NCBI GenBank assembly: GCA_903913285.1
Contig: CAIWKO010000038.1
Span: forward strand, 1-64,000
From: an uncultured Bacteroidales bacterium
Lineage (GTDB): Bacteria; Bacteroidota; Bacteroidia; Bacteroidales; CAIWKO01
Length of the DNA stretch: 64,000 bases
Direction of reading: 5' to 3'
Shown here in pieces: positions 53,732 to 61,651 of this stretch (position 1 is the stretch's first letter; each line of letters starts with the position of its first letter). A model generated the notes under the pieces. It saw only the letters and a program-made list of their open reading frames with translations, made no database searches and was not told where the DNA came from. The position numbers were made by a program, and so were the translations under genes.

Positions 53732-54075
53732 GTTTACATAAAATCGGAAGCTCATTTACATAAAATCGGAGTCCATTTACATGAAATCGGAGCCCGTTTA
53801 CATGAAATCGGAAGCCATTTACACGAAATCGGAGGGTATTTACATAAAAGAAATTAAGCTGCGAGCAAAATCGGAACCCGTTTACACGAAATCGGAAGCC
53901 ATTTACAACAAATCGGAACCCGTTTACAAGAGCGCGGAAGCTCGGCGCGTAAAATCAGAAGCCATTTACATGAATTTTTCACCGCTTACATAAAATCGGA
54001 AGCCGTTTACATGAAATCGGAAGCCATTTACACGAGTTCGGAAGCCTCTTTACATTGTCGAAATCAGACATTTTG
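53732..54075. repeat. Tandem array, 21-bp period (array A)
   Basis: About twelve units with core TTTACATGAAATCGGAAGC, each 21 bases in the well-preserved parts (53754-53774, 53775-53795, 53796-53816, 53817-53837). Between regular units are three insertions near 53850, 53935 and 53975 that keep the core. The plus strand reads as heptapeptides of the type KSEPVYM/KSEAIYT in one frame (53781-53993), but the 22-base first unit shifts frame and there is no start signal, so no gene is called. It lies between the unknown gene's upstream region and terC. Confidence 0.9.
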
Positions 54076-54152
54076 TCAAAAACCCTTCTGAATTCTGAAA
54101 TTAACTCTAGTCACTCCCAACTCTAGTCATTTACCTGCCGGTTAGACAGGCT
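54076..54152. repeat. Dispersed-motif tract before terC end
   Basis: CTTCTGAATTCTGAAATTAA, CTCTAGTCACTCCCAACTC and TACCTGCCGGTTAGACAGG occur in succession. Same families as other islands. No terminator hairpin for terC was found here. Confidence 0.6.
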
Positions 54153-55211
54153 CTAGTTCACTTCCTTTTTCTCCGGAAAAACAACCGACGCCACAATACT
54201 GATCACCAAAATGCCCAAAACAATATAAAGCGACATGGCGGTGGTAAATCCTATGCTTTTCAGCCACACGTTGAGCAGTATTTTCACCCCGATAAACGTG
54301 AGAAGCACCGCCAGACCGTATTTCAGGTAGTGGAACACATTGATGACATTCAGCAGCAAAAAGAACAGCGAGCGCAGGCCCATGATGGCGAAAATATTCG
54401 AAAAGAAAATGATGAAGGGATCTTGTGTGACCGAAAAAATGGCGGGCACGCTGTCGGTGGCAAACAGTATATCGGAAAATTCGATAACCAGCAGCACCAG
54501 AAACAGCGGTGTGAAATAAAACTTAGTGTCGTGCCGCCTGATATAAAACCGGTTGCCCACGTAGCGCGGATACACCCGCAGGTATTTCGACGCGAAACGC
54601 ACCACGGGATGTTTGCTCACGTTGATGCTTTCTTCTTTTTTGTTACGCTCCACGAACATTTTTACGCCCGTGTAGACCAGCAGCGCCCCGAACAGATATA
54701 AGAACCAACTGAACTGCTGGATGATGGCCGCACTGCCGAAAATAAAGATGAACCGCAGCACCAGCGCCCCCAGTATTCCCCAAAACAGCACCCGTTTGTA
54801 GTATTTTTTCTGCACTCCGAAGGCGAAAAATATCATGATCATCACGAAAAGGTTGTCGACCGAAAGCGATTTCTCGATCAGGTAGCCCGTGATGTATTCG
54901 AGCGAGAGGTTTTTGTTGTAGGCTTGCAGCGCGTCGGCATAGCTGAGGCCGCGTATGTCGACGGGTTGATCGTATTTGCTGATGGTGTGCTGCAGATCGC
55001 TCATGTTTTTGATGCCGTGTATCCACTGTCCCTGGCTGCGGATGAGAAAATAGAAGGTGAAGGCTATCAAGATCCAGAAAACCGACCAGAGTATGGCTTC
55101 TTTGAATTTCACCACGTGGTTTTTGCGTCCGATAACTTTCAGATCGAGGAAAAGCATCAGCAAAACGAAAATGATGAAGCCGGTGAACACAAGTATCTCG
55201 TCGAGATTCAT
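54153..55211 (-). CDS. TerC/Alx-family membrane protein
   Basis: A 352-residue integral membrane protein with about nine helices. The TerC pattern is present: YITGYLIEKSLSVDNLFVM (about 104-122) and EFSDILFATDSVPAIFSVTQ (about 238-257), with the acidic residues in both helices that are thought to bind metal. Homologues take part in metal (manganese) homeostasis or tellurite resistance, and Alx-like members respond to alkaline pH. Followed after a 39-base gap upstream by the metallophosphoesterase gene, same strand. No regulatory riboswitch (such as yybP) is recognisable near its start. Confidence 0.93.
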   Translation of the reverse strand: MNLDEILVFTGFIIFVLLMLFLDLKVIGRKNHVVKFKEAILWSVFWILIAFTFYFLIRSQGQWIHGIKNMSDLQHTISKYDQPVDIRGLSYADALQAYNKNLSLEYITGYLIEKSLSVDNLFVMIMIFFAFGVQKKYYKRVLFWGILGALVLRFIFIFGSAAIIQQFSWFLYLFGALLVYTGVKMFVERNKKEESINVSKHPVVRFASKYLRVYPRYVGNRFYIRRHDTKFYFTPLFLVLLVIEFSDILFATDSVPAIFSVTQDPFIIFFSNIFAIMGLRSLFFLLLNVINVFHYLKYGLAVLLTFIGVKILLNVWLKSIGFTTAMSLYIVLGILVISIVASVVFPEKKEVN

Positions 55212-55250
55212 GAAAAACGATTTGAAAACAAAGGTAATTAAAATAGGGAT

Positions 55251-56408
55251 TTAGTTAAATGTTAGATTGATGTTGACGATCTCGGGATTATTGCCGATGC
55301 GCATGGGCGGGCCCCAGGTTCCGACGCCGCACGACACGTAATATTGCGTTTGGTTGATGCGGCGGTAGCCCCAATCGGGGTGATAGATGGCGCGGGTTAC
55401 GTAGTTGAGCGGGAATATTTGCCCGTCGTGCGTGTGACCCGACAGTTGCAGGTCGACACCGGCTTCGGCGGCCTGTTCGAGATGAAAGGGCTGATGATCC
55501 ATGAGGATAACAGGAAAGGACTTGTCGACCGTAGCCATCAGTTGGGCCAGCGGTTTGCGGTCTTTTTTGGTGAAACGCACCATATCCTTGTCGTTGCGAC
55601 CCACGAGCCAGAACGCGCTGTCGATAAGCACGGCCGTGTCGCGCAAAAAGGTGATCTTATGTTTTTCGAGATAGCTGACAGCAGGTACAACGCCCCCGAT
55701 ATATTCGTGGTTGCCGGTGATGGCATACACTCCGTATTTGGAAACGATGTTTTCGAGCAGGGCGCCCAGATTTTTCTTAATAACGGGAACGATGTTCTCA
55801 TCGACAATGTCGCCTGCCAGCAGCACGATGTCGGGATGCAGCGAATTTATCTTTTCGACGATGTGCCCGAGCTTGTTTGGGCCGATGATGGTTCCAAGAT
55901 GCAGGTCGGAAAGCATGACGATGTTCACCGAACGGTGGTTTTTCACTGTTTTGTTGACGGCTATATCGAGATGTTTGATGCGCACGATGGTGGCGTTGAT
56001 GTATCCGTAAAGTATCAGAAGCCCCACGAAACCGAAGATGCTCACCAGGGTGATGAATTTGGTTTTGGCGTAGTTGGCATAAAAGGCGGCGGGCATAAAA
56101 TGGATAAAATGATTTGCCGCGCGGACGATATCGATGAGCAAAATGAACAGAAAGAAATACAACATGGCGGCAAACCAAAACGACCCCGACCAATTCAATA
56201 TCTCGGTAACGGCCGAATGCCCGAAACGTTCGGAAACCCGCGCGATGATGTAGGCCAGGAAAAAGAAAATAAAAAATCCGATATAGTAGGGCCTGATTCC
56301 GGGGTGCAATTCAAGTCCGTGCCAGCCGCGGATGAAGATATAGAAGTTTACTAAAGAATGTATGGACAGAATTATCAGCAAAAAAATAAGCATCGAAAAG
56401 GTTTTCAT
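55251..56408 (-). CDS. Membrane-anchored metallophosphoesterase
   Basis: A 385-residue protein starting at the ATG 56408 (MKTFSMLIFLLIILSIHSL); the in-frame start upstream adds 11 residues overlapping a terminator. The first 155 residues contain four to five transmembrane helices. The calcineurin-like domain (about 165-385) has the full motif set: SDLHLG, LLAGDIVDE, ITGNHEY and SGHTHDGQ. The layout fits YkuE-like phosphoesterases. The substrate is unknown; a lipid or nucleotide phosphoester at the membrane is possible. The last codons (VNINLTFN) end at 55251, 39 bases before the terC start on the same strand. Confidence 0.93.
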   Translation of the reverse strand: MKTFSMLIFLLIILSIHSLVNFYIFIRGWHGLELHPGIRPYYIGFFIFFFLAYIIARVSERFGHSAVTEILNWSGSFWFAAMLYFFLFILLIDIVRAANHFIHFMPAAFYANYAKTKFITLVSIFGFVGLLILYGYINATIVRIKHLDIAVNKTVKNHRSVNIVMLSDLHLGTIIGPNKLGHIVEKINSLHPDIVLLAGDIVDENIVPVIKKNLGALLENIVSKYGVYAITGNHEYIGGVVPAVSYLEKHKITFLRDTAVLIDSAFWLVGRNDKDMVRFTKKDRKPLAQLMATVDKSFPVILMDHQPFHLEQAAEAGVDLQLSGHTHDGQIFPLNYVTRAIYHPDWGYRRINQTQYYVSCGVGTWGPPMRIGNNPEIVNINLTFN

Positions 56409-56419
56409 AAACAGTGAAT

Positions 56420-56446
56420 AAAAAACCCCTTGTGTCGGCAAGGGGT
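56420..56446 (-). terminator. Rho-independent terminator of the paralogue pair
   Basis: Perfect 8-bp stem ACCCCTTG/CAAGGGGT (56425-56432, 56439-56446) with loop TGTCGG. On the minus strand it is followed by a T-run. It ends transcription 13 bases after the stop at 56460, before the metallophosphoesterase gene. Confidence 0.88.
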
Positions 56447-56459
56447 GTAAAAAATAGTT

Positions 56460-57155
56460 TTATTGATCTTTAAATTTGGTCATAAGGGTGTAGCTCATCA
56501 ATTTTCCTTTGGCATCGTAGTATTCTGTTTTAACGGTTCCAACGTTTTTGGCATACCATTCGGCCCCTTTGGTTTTGATGATCATGCCCATATTGGTTTC
56601 CACGTCGTAGGCAACCTTATAACATTGATAATCGCCCATATTGGTTTTAACAGTTTCAACAGCTTCAACTTTGCGGTTGTAGATTTTGATTTTAAAAGCC
56701 ATCATAGGAACACCTTCGTCAGATATCTCCATTGTAACAGAAGTTTCGGGAAGTGCTTCGCCCACGGTCAGAGTTCCGGGTATGGCACAATCGGTAGCCT
56801 TAATATTTATACCCTTATCTTTATATTGATTTATTAGAGCCGGGTCAAGGATTTTTTTCATATCCAAATAAAAAACGCCGGCTTTGCAATAATATTGAAA
56901 AGTGGTATTGCCGTTTTTAGTGCCGTTGGCCAGGTAGGTATCGCTTGCAATAGTGATTGTTGTTTGGTCTCCGCTTACTTCTTTTTTAACAACCCGCTGC
57001 ACAGAGGTCCCGGTGAGGGTTCCTTTAGCATCATAGGATGAGGTTTCAACCGAAGCGCCTTCGGTGGTAGGGAAATAATACACGCAATCCTGAGCTTTTG
57101 CTGCATAAGCAAAAAGCATCGACATAATGACAAAACTAAGAACAGATTTTTTCAT
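56460..57155 (-). CDS. Exported DUF3108/TapB-like protein, paralogue 1
   Basis: A 231-residue secreted protein (signal MKKSVLSFVIMSMLFAYAAK, cleavage after AKAQ). The body (GASVETSSYDAKGTLTG, NRKVEAVETVKTNMG, CYKVAYDVETNMGM and KTKGAEWYAKNVGTVKTEYY) is beta-rich and has the order seen in DUF3108-like/TapB-type proteins. Exact family is uncertain. It is homologous over its full length to the gene at 57206-57901, clearly a tandem duplication; the two share N-terminal YYFPTTEGASVETSSYDA. A terminator follows. Confidence 0.8.
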   Translation of the reverse strand: MKKSVLSFVIMSMLFAYAAKAQDCVYYFPTTEGASVETSSYDAKGTLTGTSVQRVVKKEVSGDQTTITIASDTYLANGTKNGNTTFQYYCKAGVFYLDMKKILDPALINQYKDKGINIKATDCAIPGTLTVGEALPETSVTMEISDEGVPMMAFKIKIYNRKVEAVETVKTNMGDYQCYKVAYDVETNMGMIIKTKGAEWYAKNVGTVKTEYYDAKGKLMSYTLMTKFKDQ

Positions 57156-57205
57156 AACACAGGTTGTTTAAAATTATTAAACGAAAGTAGTATAGAAAAT
57201 AGTTT

Positions 57206-57901
57206 TTATTGATCTTTAAATTTGGTCAGCAACGTAGAGCCCATCAGTTTTCCGCTGGCATCGTAAGTTTCGGATTTCACCACGCCAACATTTTTTGTAT
57301 ACCATTCGGCTCCTTTTGATTTAACGGTAATGCCCATATCGGTTTCGACGTCGTAGGTAACCTTATAACATTCGTAGTTGCCCATGTTTGTTTTGATGGT
57401 TTCAACAGCATCGACCTTGCGGTTGAAAATACGCACTTTAAGATTCATAATCGAGATGCCATTGCTTTTAACGGTCATGGTAACCGAAGCTTCGTCGAGA
57501 CTTTGATTGGGAACAAAAGCCCGTGGAATAATATAATCTGATGAAGAGAAACTGATATCCATGTTTTGATATTGGGCGAAAATTGCAGGATCGATAAATC
57601 TTTTCATATCAACATGAAATTCGCCTCCTCTGCAGGCATACTCGAGGGTAGTGGTAGTTTTTTTTGATCCTTTAACATCGTAGTTTTCGTTTGCCACGCT
57701 TAGTTTCATTTGATTTCCGCCTTCTTCTTTTTTCACCACCCGCTGAATGTTGATACCGGTGAGTTTTCCGGTGGCATCATAGGATGAGGTTTCGACCGAA
57801 GCGCCTTCGGTGGTGGGGAAATAATACACGCAATCCTGAGCTTTTAAAGCATAAGCCCCAAGCAGAGAAATTATAACAAAACTTAAGAGGGATCTTTTCA
57901 T
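57206..57901 (-). CDS. Exported DUF3108/TapB-like protein, paralogue 2
   Basis: A 231-residue secreted protein of the same length and design as paralogue 1, with GASVETSSYDATGKLTG, NRKVDAVETIKTNMG, CYKVTYDVETDMGI and the identical end TKFKDQ. By eye more than half of residues match. The middle (residues 60-150) is the most divergent part, suggesting separate ligand specificity. It is transcribed first, 50 bases before paralogue 1, likely as one operon. Confidence 0.8.
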   Translation of the reverse strand: MKRSLLSFVIISLLGAYALKAQDCVYYFPTTEGASVETSSYDATGKLTGINIQRVVKKEEGGNQMKLSVANENYDVKGSKKTTTTLEYACRGGEFHVDMKRFIDPAIFAQYQNMDISFSSSDYIIPRAFVPNQSLDEASVTMTVKSNGISIMNLKVRIFNRKVDAVETIKTNMGNYECYKVTYDVETDMGITVKSKGAEWYTKNVGVVKSETYDASGKLMGSTLLTKFKDQ

Positions 57902-57927
57902 ATTACATGATTTTTAAATGAACAAAA

Positions 57928-57935
57928 CAAAAGTA
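57928..57935 (-). promoter_or_regulatory. Candidate -7 box of the paralogue pair
   Basis: TACTTTTG on the minus strand, 26 bases before the start at 57901. Exact TAnnTTTG, no -33 box seen. Confidence 0.38.
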
Positions 57936-57960
57936 CAAAAAATATACGAAGCTATGATGT

Positions 57961-58311
57961 CTACATTTCTAACAGAACGCTAACCTTATCGATCTTGCCG
58001 CCCAAAGGTGGATTTATTTTTGAAACTTTGATGCTGAGATGAGTGATCTGCGGAAAACGGTTCTTCACAGCCAGCCCGATGCGCGAAGCTATATGTTCGA
58101 GGAGTCTGGATTTTTTTTCCATTTCGTTTTTCACGATGGAGTATACTTCCTGATAATTTATGGTTTTGTGAAGATTGTCGGTAGTTTCGGCCTCCGAAGT
58201 ATCGGTTTCCATGATCAGGTCGACCAAAAAACGATTTCCGATGATCTGCTCTTCGGCGAAGCAACCATGATAAGAGTAAAACTCCATGTTTTCGAGAAGT
58301 ATTTTTCCCAT
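57961..58311 (-). CDS. folB: Dihydroneopterin aldolase
   Basis: Folate-pathway enzyme splitting dihydroneopterin to 6-hydroxymethyl-dihydropterin and glycolaldehyde. The start at 58311 (MGKILLENMEFYSYHGCFAE) gives 116 residues, the normal size; the longer frame up to 58632 overlaps glnS and is not protein-like. Substrate-binding features: YSYHGCFAEEQIIGN (Glu about 21), the central acidic pair in TINYQEVYSIV and the closing Lys in SIKVSKINPPLGG. No other fol genes are near. Divergent from glnS, with about 150 bases for both promoters. Confidence 0.95.
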   Translation of the reverse strand: MGKILLENMEFYSYHGCFAEEQIIGNRFLVDLIMETDTSEAETTDNLHKTINYQEVYSIVKNEMEKKSRLLEHIASRIGLAVKNRFPQITHLSIKVSKINPPLGGKIDKVSVLLEM

Positions 58312-58331
58312 AACCTTATTTTTTGCAAGAG

Positions 58332-58339
58332 CAAAGGTA
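58332..58339 (-). promoter_or_regulatory. Candidate -7 box of folB
   Basis: TACCTTTG on the minus strand, 20 bases before the folB start. Exact consensus; no -33 box. Confidence 0.4.
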
Positions 58340-58430
58340 AGAATAAAAGCAAGCAGAAAGCGGGTTTTTAGAATTGGGTAAATGCGGGAATTTGTGGTTG
58401 GCACTTCGCAATCGGGCAAGCAAAAATTAC

Positions 58431-58438
58431 TACCTTTG
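58431..58438 (+). promoter_or_regulatory. Candidate -7 box of glnS
   Basis: TACCTTTG, 26 bases before the glnS ATG at 58465. Exact consensus; no -33 box in the right place. Confidence 0.42.
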
Positions 58439-58464
58439 CAATTGTTTAAGAAAGTCAAATTATT

Positions 58465-60165
58465 ATGGAAGACCCCAACAAGCAACCCAATTCGGGACAG
58501 ACAGCAGGAGAAAACAAATCGCTGAATTTTATCGAACAGATCATAGAGGAAGATATCCGCACCGAAAAATACGGTAAAAGGGTTCACACCCGTTTTCCGC
58601 CCGAACCGAACGGATATTTGCATATAGGACACGCCAAATCGATATGTTTGAATTTCGGGCTGTCAAAAAAATACGGCGGCAAATGCAATTTGCGTTTCGA
58701 CGATACCAACCCCACCAAAGAAGATACCGAATATGTGGATTCGATCAAAGAAGATGTGAAATGGCTGGGTTTCGACTGGGACGGCGAATATTATGCTTCC
58801 GATTATTTCGAAACTTTGTATGAATATGCCGTTAAACTGATAAAAAAAGGAAAAGCCTACGTTTGCGACCTGACTCAGGAAGAAATTGCTGCAACACGGG
58901 GAACTGTGACAACAGCGGGAACTTTAAGCCCGTTTGCTCAGCGTAGCATTGATGAAAATCTGGATCTGTTTGCACGAATGCGAAAAGGCGAATTCGAAGA
59001 CGGAACAAAAGTGTTGCGTGCCCGTATTGATATGGCTTCGCCGAATATGCTCCTGCGCGACCCGATATTGTATCGTATTTTGCATGCCGAACATCACCGC
59101 ACCGGAAACGATTGGTGCATTTACCCCATGTATGATTTTGCACACGGGCAGTGCGATTCGATTGAGCATATTACACATTCCATTTGTACGCTGGAGTTTG
59201 AAGTTCACCGGCCCTTGTACGAGTGGTTCATCAAAGAACTTGAGATCTATGCTCCCCAACAGATAGAATTTGCCCGGCTCAACATCAACTACACAGTGAT
59301 GAGCAAACGCAAACTGTTATCGTTAGTGCAGGAAAACGTGGTTAATAGTTGGGACGACCCACGCATGCCAACCATTTGTGGTTTGCGTCGCAGGGGTTAT
59401 ACACCCGAAGCTTTGCAAAATTTTGCCGAAATCATCAGCGTGGCAAAACGCGATAATGTGATCGATGTTTCGTTGTTGGAGCATTGTTTGCGTGAAGATC
59501 TGAATAAAAAAGCCCAACGTGTTATGGCAGTGCTGAACCCGATAAAACTCATCCTGACCAATTATCCCGAAAACGGTGAAGAATTGCTGGATGCGGTGAA
59601 CAACCCTGAAGATATCAGCACAGGCTTGCGGAAAGTTCCTTTTTCGAGAGAACTTTTTATTGATCAGGACGATTTTATGGAAGTGCCACAGCATAAATTT
59701 TTCCGATTATCGCCGGGAAATGAAGTGCGCCTGAAAAGTGCTTATATTATCCGTTGTAACGATGTGATAAAAAATGCCGACGGCAGCATAAAAGAACTGC
59801 ATTGCACATACGACGCCAACACCCGCACCGGATTGTCCGACAGCAACCGCAAGGTGAAAGGCACCATTCATTGGGTTTCGGTTCGGCATGCTGTTGAGAT
59901 CGAAACGCGACTATATGATAAATTGTTTTTGCCCGAAAATCCGGAAGATATTGAAGAAGGCGAAGATTTCAGAAGCAATCTGAACCCCGACTCGTTGAAG
60001 ATCACAAGCTCGTTTGCAGAACCGTTTATTAAAAATATGAAGCCATTGGATAAAGTTCAGTTCGAACGGGTGGGCTATTTTTGTGTGGACGCCGATTCAA
60101 CATCCGAAAAGCCGGTTTTGAACAAAACTGTAGGACTGAAAGGTTCGTGGCAAAAAACGGTGTAA
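58465..60165 (+). CDS. glnS: Glutaminyl-tRNA synthetase
   Basis: Charges tRNA-Gln with glutamine; class Ib synthetase. The 566-residue product has the HIGH motif in [12 protein letters not shown] (about 48-59), [17 protein letters not shown], the KMSKS-like VMSKRKL (about 279-285) and the GlnRS anticodon-binding beta-barrels (about 350-560). The DTNP loop and the position of the C-terminal barrels separate GlnRS from GluRS. A GlnRS means that this organism can charge tRNA-Gln directly. The cognate tRNA-Gln(CTG) gene lies 60 bases downstream on the same strand. Confidence 0.97.
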   Translation: MEDPNKQPNSGQTAGENKSLNFIEQIIEEDIRTEKYGKRVHTRFPPEPNGYLHIGHAKSICLNFGLSKKYGGKCNLRFDDTNPTKEDTEYVDSIKEDVKWLGFDWDGEYYASDYFETLYEYAVKLIKKGKAYVCDLTQEEIAATRGTVTTAGTLSPFAQRSIDENLDLFARMRKGEFEDGTKVLRARIDMASPNMLLRDPILYRILHAEHHRTGNDWCIYPMYDFAHGQCDSIEHITHSICTLEFEVHRPLYEWFIKELEIYAPQQIEFARLNINYTVMSKRKLLSLVQENVVNSWDDPRMPTICGLRRRGYTPEALQNFAEIISVAKRDNVIDVSLLEHCLREDLNKKAQRVMAVLNPIKLILTNYPENGEELLDAVNNPEDISTGLRKVPFSRELFIDQDDFMEVPQHKFFRLSPGNEVRLKSAYIIRCNDVIKNADGSIKELHCTYDANTRTGLSDSNRKVKGTIHWVSVRHAVEIETRLYDKLFLPENPEDIEEGEDFRSNLNPDSLKITSSFAEPFIKNMKPLDKVQFERVGYFCVDADSTSEKPVLNKTVGLKGSWQKTV

Positions 60166-60208
60166 GAATAAAAATAAAATTAAAGAATTAAAGTTTAAAA
60201 AACTTTTT

Positions 60209-60216
60209 TACTTTTG
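60209..60216 (+). promoter_or_regulatory. Candidate -7 box of tRNA-Gln
   Basis: TACTTTTG, 9 bases before the tRNA 5' end. Matches TAnnTTTG and gives a transcript starting near the mature end. Read-through from glnS is also possible. Confidence 0.5.
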
Positions 60217-60225
60217 CACTCACAA

Positions 60226-60298
60226 TGTCCCGTGGTGTAACTGGCAACACGTCTGACTCTGAATCAGAAGAGTTCAGGTTCGACCCCTGACGGGACAA
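60226..60298 (+). tRNA. tRNA-Gln (anticodon CTG)
   Basis: Full cloverleaf by hand folding: acceptor TGTCCCG/CGGGACA, anticodon stem TCTGA/TCAGA with loop CTCTGAA (anticodon CTG, reads CAG), T arm TCAGG-TTCGACC-CCTGA, discriminator A. CCA is not encoded and must be added. A hairpin terminator follows. The gene is adjacent to glnS, the enzyme that charges it. Confidence 0.96.
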
Positions 60299-60300
60299 CA

Positions 60301-60330
60301 AAGCCGCATCTGTTAAAGGTGCGGCTTTTT
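60301..60330 (+). terminator. Rho-independent terminator after tRNA-Gln
   Basis: AAGCCGCA (60301-60308) pairs with TGCGGCTT (60320-60327) around an 11-base loop, followed by T's. Placed 3 bases after the tRNA. Confidence 0.9.
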
Positions 60331-60391
60331 ATATGTTTTGAGGAAGGGATTTTTGAAAGAGTATTTTTGAAGGTTGCATTTTTCTGTTTCA

Positions 60392-61651
60392 CTATTTGCC
60401 GTGGAACTCTTTTTTTAAAGTGTTGACATTATAAAGAAGCAGCGAAATTAATCCAAAAAAATAAACACCCATTTGTCGTTCGAGCATTGCTTCGCTCATA
60501 AAAAACAACAAAATAGCTATGCCAAAATAGATACCTTCGTTTAGCCTGAAAATTTTCCGGCAGATCAAATAAAGACATCCGACAAAAATCAGGAGCATAA
60601 ATATGCCGTAGTTTATTCCGACAGACAAATATTGGTTGTGCGGGTTGAATTCCTGAGTGCTTCCTTGTGGCCAATTCTCAGAAACATAACAGGTGTTCAG
60701 TTGCTTTTGGAAGTTACGGCATCCGCATCCCCATAAAATATTATCGGAAAAGACCTGTAAAGAACAATTCAGAATAACGGCTCGTTGCGAAACTGTATTC
60801 GTATTGTCGACCCGTTCAGGATTCCACTTAACAAATTCGTTCAGGCGGTTATTTAACGAGGGTAGTGTTATAAAAATCATTATCAGTGTTGTTAAAGCAG
60901 AAAGACCGATCACAATCTTGCGTAAGTTAGAAAGATGGCTTCGCAATATCCATATCAAAATAAAAACCATTCCGGTAATGAAGGCGACACGCACAGCCAA
61001 TATTAAAACAGATAAGAACAGAATTATGGCTAATAGCAAATACGTAATGCGAAAAGTTCTTTTTTCTGAAACAGAAGACAGGCATAAAAAACAGGCTGCA
61101 GTAAGTGCGAAAATGGAATAATACGTGGGATGGAGTCCAGATATCTTTTCGAAACTGTCGCGGAGGATAAAAGCTCCGTTCTGAAAAGTGGAGTGTTCGA
61201 AAAGAATGTTTTCGAACAGCAAACCGAAAAAAGAATAGATTGTGAGTATGCACACAGAAAGTGAAAAGATCAGTAATGGTAATTTATAGTTCCTGAACCC
61301 GGTGACATTGATGAAAAGTGGAATTATGAAAGGAGCGGTAAAAAAAAATATTTTTTTCTCGAATTCGAAGTGTACAACTGGTTCAAGGCCATAAATAAAA
61401 AACTCAATCAAGTACGGAATAAACGGTATTACAAAAACCAGATTTTTCACCACCATTTTCCTTAAGGGGAAAGGTTTGATTAAGTATGCAGTTATTGTAA
61501 GAGCCGAAACTACCATTAATATTCCGTTGGAAAGTTTAAACGGGAAAAGCGGAAAGGCAAACAATGCTAGAAAAAACAGGCTTGTGATCAAGTGTAAACC
61601 ATGAACCTTAGAATTGCTTTCGGGCAATATGTTGGTTAATTTTATCATCAA
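60392..61651 (-). CDS. O-antigen ligase-family membrane protein
   Basis: A 419-residue integral membrane protein with about eleven helices and one large periplasmic loop (about 275-325) holding the Wzy/WaaL-type pattern WGCGCRNFQKQ and FNPHNQYLSVGINYG (conserved His-Asn). It could be a ligase that moves a polysaccharide onto lipid A core, or a polymerase; the two cannot be told apart from sequence alone. Its start overlaps the end of the glycosyltransferase gene by 44 bases on the same strand, so translation is coupled. Part of a surface glycan cluster extending past the window. Confidence 0.85.
   Translation of the reverse strand: MMIKLTNILPESNSKVHGLHLITSLFFLALFAFPLFPFKLSNGILMVVSALTITAYLIKPFPLRKMVVKNLVFVIPFIPYLIEFFIYGLEPVVHFEFEKKIFFFTAPFIIPLFINVTGFRNYKLPLLIFSLSVCILTIYSFFGLLFENILFEHSTFQNGAFILRDSFEKISGLHPTYYSIFALTAACFLCLSSVSEKRTFRITYLLLAIILFLSVLILAVRVAFITGMVFILIWILRSHLSNLRKIVIGLSALTTLIMIFITLPSLNNRLNEFVKWNPERVDNTNTVSQRAVILNCSLQVFSDNILWGCGCRNFQKQLNTCYVSENWPQGSTQEFNPHNQYLSVGINYGIFMLLIFVGCLYLICRKIFRLNEGIYFGIAILLFFMSEAMLERQMGVYFFGLISLLLYNVNTLKKEFHGK

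Noticed and set aside
53781-53993. 70-codon heptapeptide-repeat frame in array A
   Set aside because: The first unit is 22 bases and breaks the frame, there is no upstream signal, and the same repeats continue without a frame. Kept as a note under the array only.
53732-54075. CRISPR array
   Set aside because: There are no unique spacers; units directly abut and are 21 bases. No cas genes are in the window.
55344-56354. Plus-strand 336-residue frame opposite the metallophosphoesterase
   Set aside because: A shadow of a gene with all metal-binding motifs; product is His/Asp-rich nonsense.
57961-58632. Long 223-residue form of folB
   Set aside because: The N-terminal 107 residues overlap glnS in antisense and do not resemble dihydroneopterin aldolase; the 58311 start gives the standard length.
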